Assembly (NCBI GenBank): GCA_050115795.1
Contig: JASFPT010000177.1
Location: 1-8,489, forward strand
Length of the DNA stretch: 8,489 bases
Direction of reading: 5' to 3'
Origin: JAIPEL01 sp050115795
GTDB taxonomy: Bacteria; Desulfobacterota; Desulfobacteria; Desulfobacterales; CAFBRK01
Under the pieces are notes generated by a model. It was not told where the DNA came from, did not search any database, and saw only the letters and a list, made by a program, of their open reading frames with translations. The position numbers and the translations under genes are program-made. Positions 5,179 to 8,489 of the stretch are shown piece by piece (within the stretch, counting starts at the first letter, position 1; the number at the start of each line of letters is the position of its first letter).

Positions 5179-7515
5179 TTAGAATCCCTTGAACGGGTTG
5201 GGGCCCATCTCTTCGATGGACGCGACAAAATCGTTCACGATCTGCGGGATCTTGTCGTATTCGTCGATGGCGATTTCAAACTGCGCCACCCGCTCGGTTT
5301 CCAGGGCCAGGCTGGTCAGGGCTTCGCCGATTTTTTTCATCCGGATGCTGGCCAGCTCGCTGCCCTTGACAAAATGGCACTGGTAGTCATCGCCGTGCTT
5401 GCAGCCGAGCAGAAAGACACCGTCCATACCGACCGACAGGGCATCCTTGATCCAGATCACGTTCACCGATCCCAGGCAACGGACCGGAATGAACCGGACG
5501 TCGGCCGAGAAAGACAGGCCGTTGAGACCGGCGATGTCGATGGCCGGATAGGCGTCGTTTTCGCAGATCAGCCCCAGTATCCGCATGGGCGGCTCTTCGT
5601 AGTCGTCCTCGGAGGGCACCTGGATCGACTTGACCATGGACCCGATGCTGTCGATGTTGTAATCGGCAAAGCCGATGATCCGCTCCGGGCAGGCCCCCAT
5701 GCAGGTCCCGCACCGGCGGCAGCGGGTCGGGTTCGGCTTGGGCGTACCCTTGGCGTCGTCGTCCAAAGCGCCGAAAGGGCATTCTTCGGTGCACCGCTTG
5801 CACTGGGTGCAGCGCTGGAAGAAGAAGTCCGGAAAGGTCATGTCCCCGGATCGGGGGTGGACCGATACGCCACGGTTGACCGACTCGAGGCACTGGATCG
5901 CCTTCAGGGCCGCACCGGTGGCATCCTCCATAGCCTCTTCGGTGGTCATGCTTCGGCGGATGGCGCCCGCGGCGTAGATTCCCGTTCGCTGGGTTTCGTA
6001 GGGGAAGCAGATGAAATTCGAATCGACATAGCCGTTGAAAAGACCGATGTCCCGGAAGGACGGCCCCTGTCGGTAGGCCATGTTGACCACCGGGTCGTCT
6101 TTGGTGGCCGGCACCATGCCGGTGGCCAGCACCACCATGTCTGCCCGCACGCTGATCTTTTCGCCGAGCAGGGTATCGCTGGCTTCTACGATCAGGCCGT
6201 CTCCATTTTTGGAAACCCGAGCGATTTCTCCCTTGGTCAAGAAGATGCCGGGATCCTGCTGAATGCTTTTGTAGAAGTTCTCCTGCAGGCCCGGTGTGCG
6301 CATGTGCTGATAGAAGATGAACGCCTTGCCGTCTTCATAGTCTTCCCGCACGTATTTGGCCTGCTTCAAGGAGACCAGGCTGGTGACGGCGCCGGCATAT
6401 TCGAAGTCGGTGTCGTTTCCTTCCTGGCCCGGGCTCTGCACGAAGACCACGGACTTGGCTTCCTTGCCGTCCGACGGGCGGGTGATCTTGCCGGATTTGG
6501 CGATTTCTTCGAAGGTTTCGTTGGTGACCACGTCGGCAAACTCCCCGAAACCGAGGTGGGCGAATTCCCCTTCCTTCGGCTTGTACCCGCGCCATCCGGC
6601 GGCCAGAATCACGGCACCGTACTTTTCCCCGCTCGGGTCGAGGGTCAGGATGTCTTTTCGCCCCTCATTGTACTCCATGAATTTTTCATGGAGCTGCTCG
6701 GCGTTGAGCTCCTTGCCGCTTTCGTCGACCTTCATCTCTTCGGGAAGCGGATAAGGAACATCGAATTCGATCTTTTCGCCGGGCTTTTTGAATGTCACGG
6801 TAAAGTCACCCGGTGCGCCGGCAAGCCGAGCCACCATGGTATCGGTCTTGACCGTGATCTTGGGATGCGCTTCCACGGCCTGGATCTTTTCATCGACCAG
6901 TGGGGCAGCCAATTCGGCAAACGGCAGGGAGACCGGAAGCTGTTTGCGCCAGTGGGCGGCATGACCGCCGAGGGCGGCCTCCTTTTCCACGATCGTGACT
7001 TCATAGCCGGCGTCGGCCGCATCCAGGGCCGCGGTCATGCCCGACACCCCCCCGCCGATGACCAGGATCTTTCGGGAAAGCGTTTCCAGCTTGTACGGTT
7101 CGGGAAGGTCGATTTTCTTGACCTTGGCCATGCTCATGCGCAGATAGTCTTCGGCCAGCATCTGGAGGCGGTCGAAATGGACGCCGTCGTCTTTTTGCTC
7201 CTCGGTCAGGGCCGGAAATTCCGCCCGGGGGTGGGACCAGACCACCTGCTCCCGGATGTTGACCCGGTCGACGATACAGCCGTCGAACCGAAACACGTCG
7301 TAGTTGACCCTGCGGGAGCATGCAGCGACGACCAGGGTGTTGATCCCCCCTTCGATTTCCTTTTTCAGGAAATCGACGCCTTCCTTGCTGCAGAGAACCG
7401 GATGGGTCTTGGCCGGAAGGCCCTCCTCGGATGCAAGCCCCTTCATGGCCTCCGTGTCCAGGGCCTCTCCGATGCCGCAGCCTTCGCAGATATACACTCC
7501 GTACTTTTTATCCAT
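5179..7515 (-). CDS. qmoB: QmoB, HdrA-like flavoprotein with a C-terminal MvhD-like domain
   Basis: QmoB is a soluble subunit of QmoABC that relays electrons between the membrane subunit and APS reductase. The protein has 778 residues. An N-terminal HdrA-like part (1-145) carries C10, C13, C42 and C66 (YICEGC; VVAACSRR), possible cluster ligands. The FAD-binding motif ILVIGGGVSGMTAA (150-163) follows, with a second flavin-domain motif at ATGMVPA (464-470) and GIYAAGAIR (512-520). Two ferredoxin-type 4Fe-4S motifs follow: C569-x2-C572-x2-C575-x3-C579-P and C599-x2-C602-x2-C605-x3-C609-P. The tail (about 645-778) resembles MvhD, the electron-transfer subunit of methyl-viologen hydrogenase, with C651, C680, C705 and C713. 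ATG 7515 lies 10 bases after the qmoA stop, behind a strong ribosome site that overlaps that stop. Confidence 0.96.
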   Translation of the reverse strand: MDKKYGVYICEGCGIGEALDTEAMKGLASEEGLPAKTHPVLCSKEGVDFLKKEIEGGINTLVVAACSRRVNYDVFRFDGCIVDRVNIREQVVWSHPRAEFPALTEEQKDDGVHFDRLQMLAEDYLRMSMAKVKKIDLPEPYKLETLSRKILVIGGGVSGMTAALDAADAGYEVTIVEKEAALGGHAAHWRKQLPVSLPFAELAAPLVDEKIQAVEAHPKITVKTDTMVARLAGAPGDFTVTFKKPGEKIEFDVPYPLPEEMKVDESGKELNAEQLHEKFMEYNEGRKDILTLDPSGEKYGAVILAAGWRGYKPKEGEFAHLGFGEFADVVTNETFEEIAKSGKITRPSDGKEAKSVVFVQSPGQEGNDTDFEYAGAVTSLVSLKQAKYVREDYEDGKAFIFYQHMRTPGLQENFYKSIQQDPGIFLTKGEIARVSKNGDGLIVEASDTLLGEKISVRADMVVLATGMVPATKDDPVVNMAYRQGPSFRDIGLFNGYVDSNFICFPYETQRTGIYAAGAIRRSMTTEEAMEDATGAALKAIQCLESVNRGVSVHPRSGDMTFPDFFFQRCTQCKRCTEECPFGALDDDAKGTPKPNPTRCRRCGTCMGACPERIIGFADYNIDSIGSMVKSIQVPSEDDYEEPPMRILGLICENDAYPAIDIAGLNGLSFSADVRFIPVRCLGSVNVIWIKDALSVGMDGVFLLGCKHGDDYQCHFVKGSELASIRMKKIGEALTSLALETERVAQFEIAIDEYDKIPQIVNDFVASIEEMGPNPFKGF

Positions 7516-7520
7516 GGATA

Positions 7521-7535
7521 ACCTCCTACCTCCTC
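7521..7535 (-). promoter_or_regulatory. Double ribosome-binding site at the qmoA-qmoB junction
   Basis: Two GGAGG sequences occur on the minus strand. One (7533-7529) is formed by the last two arginine codons of qmoA (AGG AGG). The other (7526-7522) begins with the last base of the TAG stop and is 6 bases before ATG 7515. The layout suits translational coupling of qmoB to qmoA. The stretch GTGAGGAGGT recurs before qmoC (5140-5131). Confidence 0.7.
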
Positions 7536-8489
7536 ACCAGGGTTTGAATCGCTTTGAGGGCCATACCGGTTGCGTTCTGGTTGGATGTGACCACGTCTGC
7601 GGGTTTTGCGGCGCAGCCGGCGGCAAACATCCCGCCCTTGGCGAAATCGTTCAGGAAAAAACCGTCCTCGGTCATCTGCAGGTCCGCCGGAAGTTTCATG
7701 TTGGCGGCGGTGGGCTGCATGCCGGTGGCCAGAACGACCAGATCGGCTTCCTGGTGCATCTTTTCGCCGGTGACCGCGTTTTCGGCCGTCACGGTCACCT
7801 TCTTTGTGGCCGGATCTTCAGTTACGGCAGCGACTTTCCCCTTGATCAAAAAGATGTTCTCGTCCTCTTTGATCTTCTGGTAGAATTTTTCGTAGCGCTG
7901 GCCGGGAGACCGGATGTCGATGTAGAAGATGTAGATCTTGGCATCCGGATAGCGTTCCCGGACGTAGGTGGCCTGTTTCAGGGAGGCCATGCAGCAAATG
8001 TAGGAGCAGTACGGCAGGTAGTTCTCGTCCCGGGACCCGGCGCACTGGACGAAGGCGACCGACTCGGGCGCTTTTCCGTCGGAGGGGCGCAACACCTGGC
8101 CCCTGGTGGGGCCGTTGGGGGCGGCCATCCGCTCCATCATCATGTTCGTGATGATGTTTTCGTACTGCCCGAATCCGAGGTTGTCGATCTTTGTGGCGTC
8201 GTAGGGCTCCCAGCCGGTGGCCCAGACCACGGCGCCCACCTGGAGGGTGATCGTCTTGGGCTCCATGTCCAGATCGATGGCGTCGTACTTGCAGGCCTCC
8301 TTGCAGCGCTGGGCGTCGTCGGTTCCGATGATCTCCGGTGCCAGGACGTAGCGGGCCGGGAAGGCCATTTCAAACGGCAGGTAGGCGGCCTTGGACTTGT
8401 TCATTCCGAAATTGAACTCGCTGGAAATCTCGGTCTGACAGGCATCGGCGCAGTCCCCGCAGCAGGTGCAGTTCTCGTTGACATAGCGG
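7526..8489 (-). CDS. qmoA: QmoA, HdrA-like flavoprotein (N-terminus beyond window)
   Basis: QmoA is the first HdrA-like flavin/iron-sulfur subunit of QmoABC. The frame stays open to the right edge, so 320 C-terminal residues are visible. About 90-100 residues, including the expected N-terminal GxGxxG flavin motif, are missing, judging from the usual family length. The visible part opens RYVNENCTCCGDCADAC. This is a 4Fe-4S motif C-x2-C-x2-C-x3-C (visible residues 7, 10, 13, 17) with an extra cysteine at 9. C62 and C66 (RCKEACKYDAI) follow. The flavin domain shows VVWATGWEPYD, VQCAGSRDENYLPYCS, LVVLATGMQPT and the terminal GMFAAGCAAKPADV...ATGMALKAIQ. An internal ATG at 8404 is not the start, because the cluster motif lies upstream of it in frame. 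It ends in TAG at 7528-7526, coupled to qmoB. Confidence 0.96.
   Translation of the reverse strand, partial: RYVNENCTCCGDCADACQTEISSEFNFGMNKSKAAYLPFEMAFPARYVLAPEIIGTDDAQRCKEACKYDAIDLDMEPKTITLQVGAVVWATGWEPYDATKIDNLGFGQYENIITNMMMERMAAPNGPTRGQVLRPSDGKAPESVAFVQCAGSRDENYLPYCSYICCMASLKQATYVRERYPDAKIYIFYIDIRSPGQRYEKFYQKIKEDENIFLIKGKVAAVTEDPATKKVTVTAENAVTGEKMHQEADLVVLATGMQPTAANMKLPADLQMTEDGFFLNDFAKGGMFAAGCAAKPADVVTSNQNATGMALKAIQTLVRR

Noticed and set aside
5143..7521. A 792-codon open frame on the plus strand, antisense to all of qmoB
   Set aside because: It lies opposite qmoB, whose cluster and flavin motifs are intact. The translation is His/Asp/Gly-rich with no recognisable domain, as expected from the complement of a GC-rich gene with strong codon bias.
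7526..8404. qmoA as a complete 292-residue gene starting at ATG 8404
   Set aside because: The frame continues upstream to the window edge and includes a 4Fe-4S motif typical of QmoA, so the true start is outside.
1..8489. Mobile element, CRISPR array, or tRNA-linked integration site
   Set aside because: No transposase, integrase, regularly spaced direct repeats, or second copy of the tRNA-Ser 3' end as an att site was found. The genes are ordinary core functions.

Overview
The window comes from a sulfate-reducing bacterium, most likely a member of the Desulfobacterota (Desulfosarcina/Desulfobacter-like). The main evidence is a dissimilatory-type ATP sulfurylase gene (sat) facing a qmoABC operon. 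QmoABC is the quinone-interacting membrane complex that works with APS reductase. The DNA is GC-rich and both tRNA genes encode their CCA ends. The lineage is inferred from gene content only.

Layout. Bases 1-41 are the 3' end of a tRNA, probably tRNA-Ser. A spacer of about 190 bp follows, with several inverted repeats and a good promoter, then a complete tRNA-Ser(GCU) at 228-322 with its own intrinsic terminator. Next is lgt (424-1275, + strand), the lipoprotein diacylglyceryl transferase. Its tail overlaps by 45 bp the tail of a convergent gene (2265-1231, - strand) for a membrane-anchored protein with long TPR-like repeats and no assignable function. A 248-bp divergent spacer separates that gene from sat (2514-3797, + strand). 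Between the stop codons of sat and qmoC lie 178 bp packed with four inverted repeats, including two intrinsic terminators that look bidirectional. The rest is the qmo operon on the - strand: qmoA (7526 to beyond the right edge, N-terminus missing), qmoB (5179-7515) and qmoC (3976-5124).

How the genes work together. Sat activates sulfate to APS. APS reductase (AprBA, not in the window; it may lie beyond the right edge, upstream of qmoA) reduces APS to sulfite and AMP. QmoABC connects the membrane menaquinone pool to AprBA: QmoC has b-type cytochrome helices and an HdrC-like iron-sulfur domain, and QmoA and QmoB are HdrA-like flavin/iron-sulfur proteins. sat and qmoABC are therefore one functional module, but here they are convergent transcription units separated by terminators. 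lgt, the TPR gene and the tRNAs have no evident link to sulfur metabolism.

I found no mobile element, CRISPR array or phage gene, and no clearly new system. The points worth a second look are mostly DNA-structural: a 28-bp perfect palindrome inside the TPR gene, paired AT-rich palindromes in the tRNA spacer, palindromes placed at promoters, and the hairpin-dense sat/qmoC boundary.
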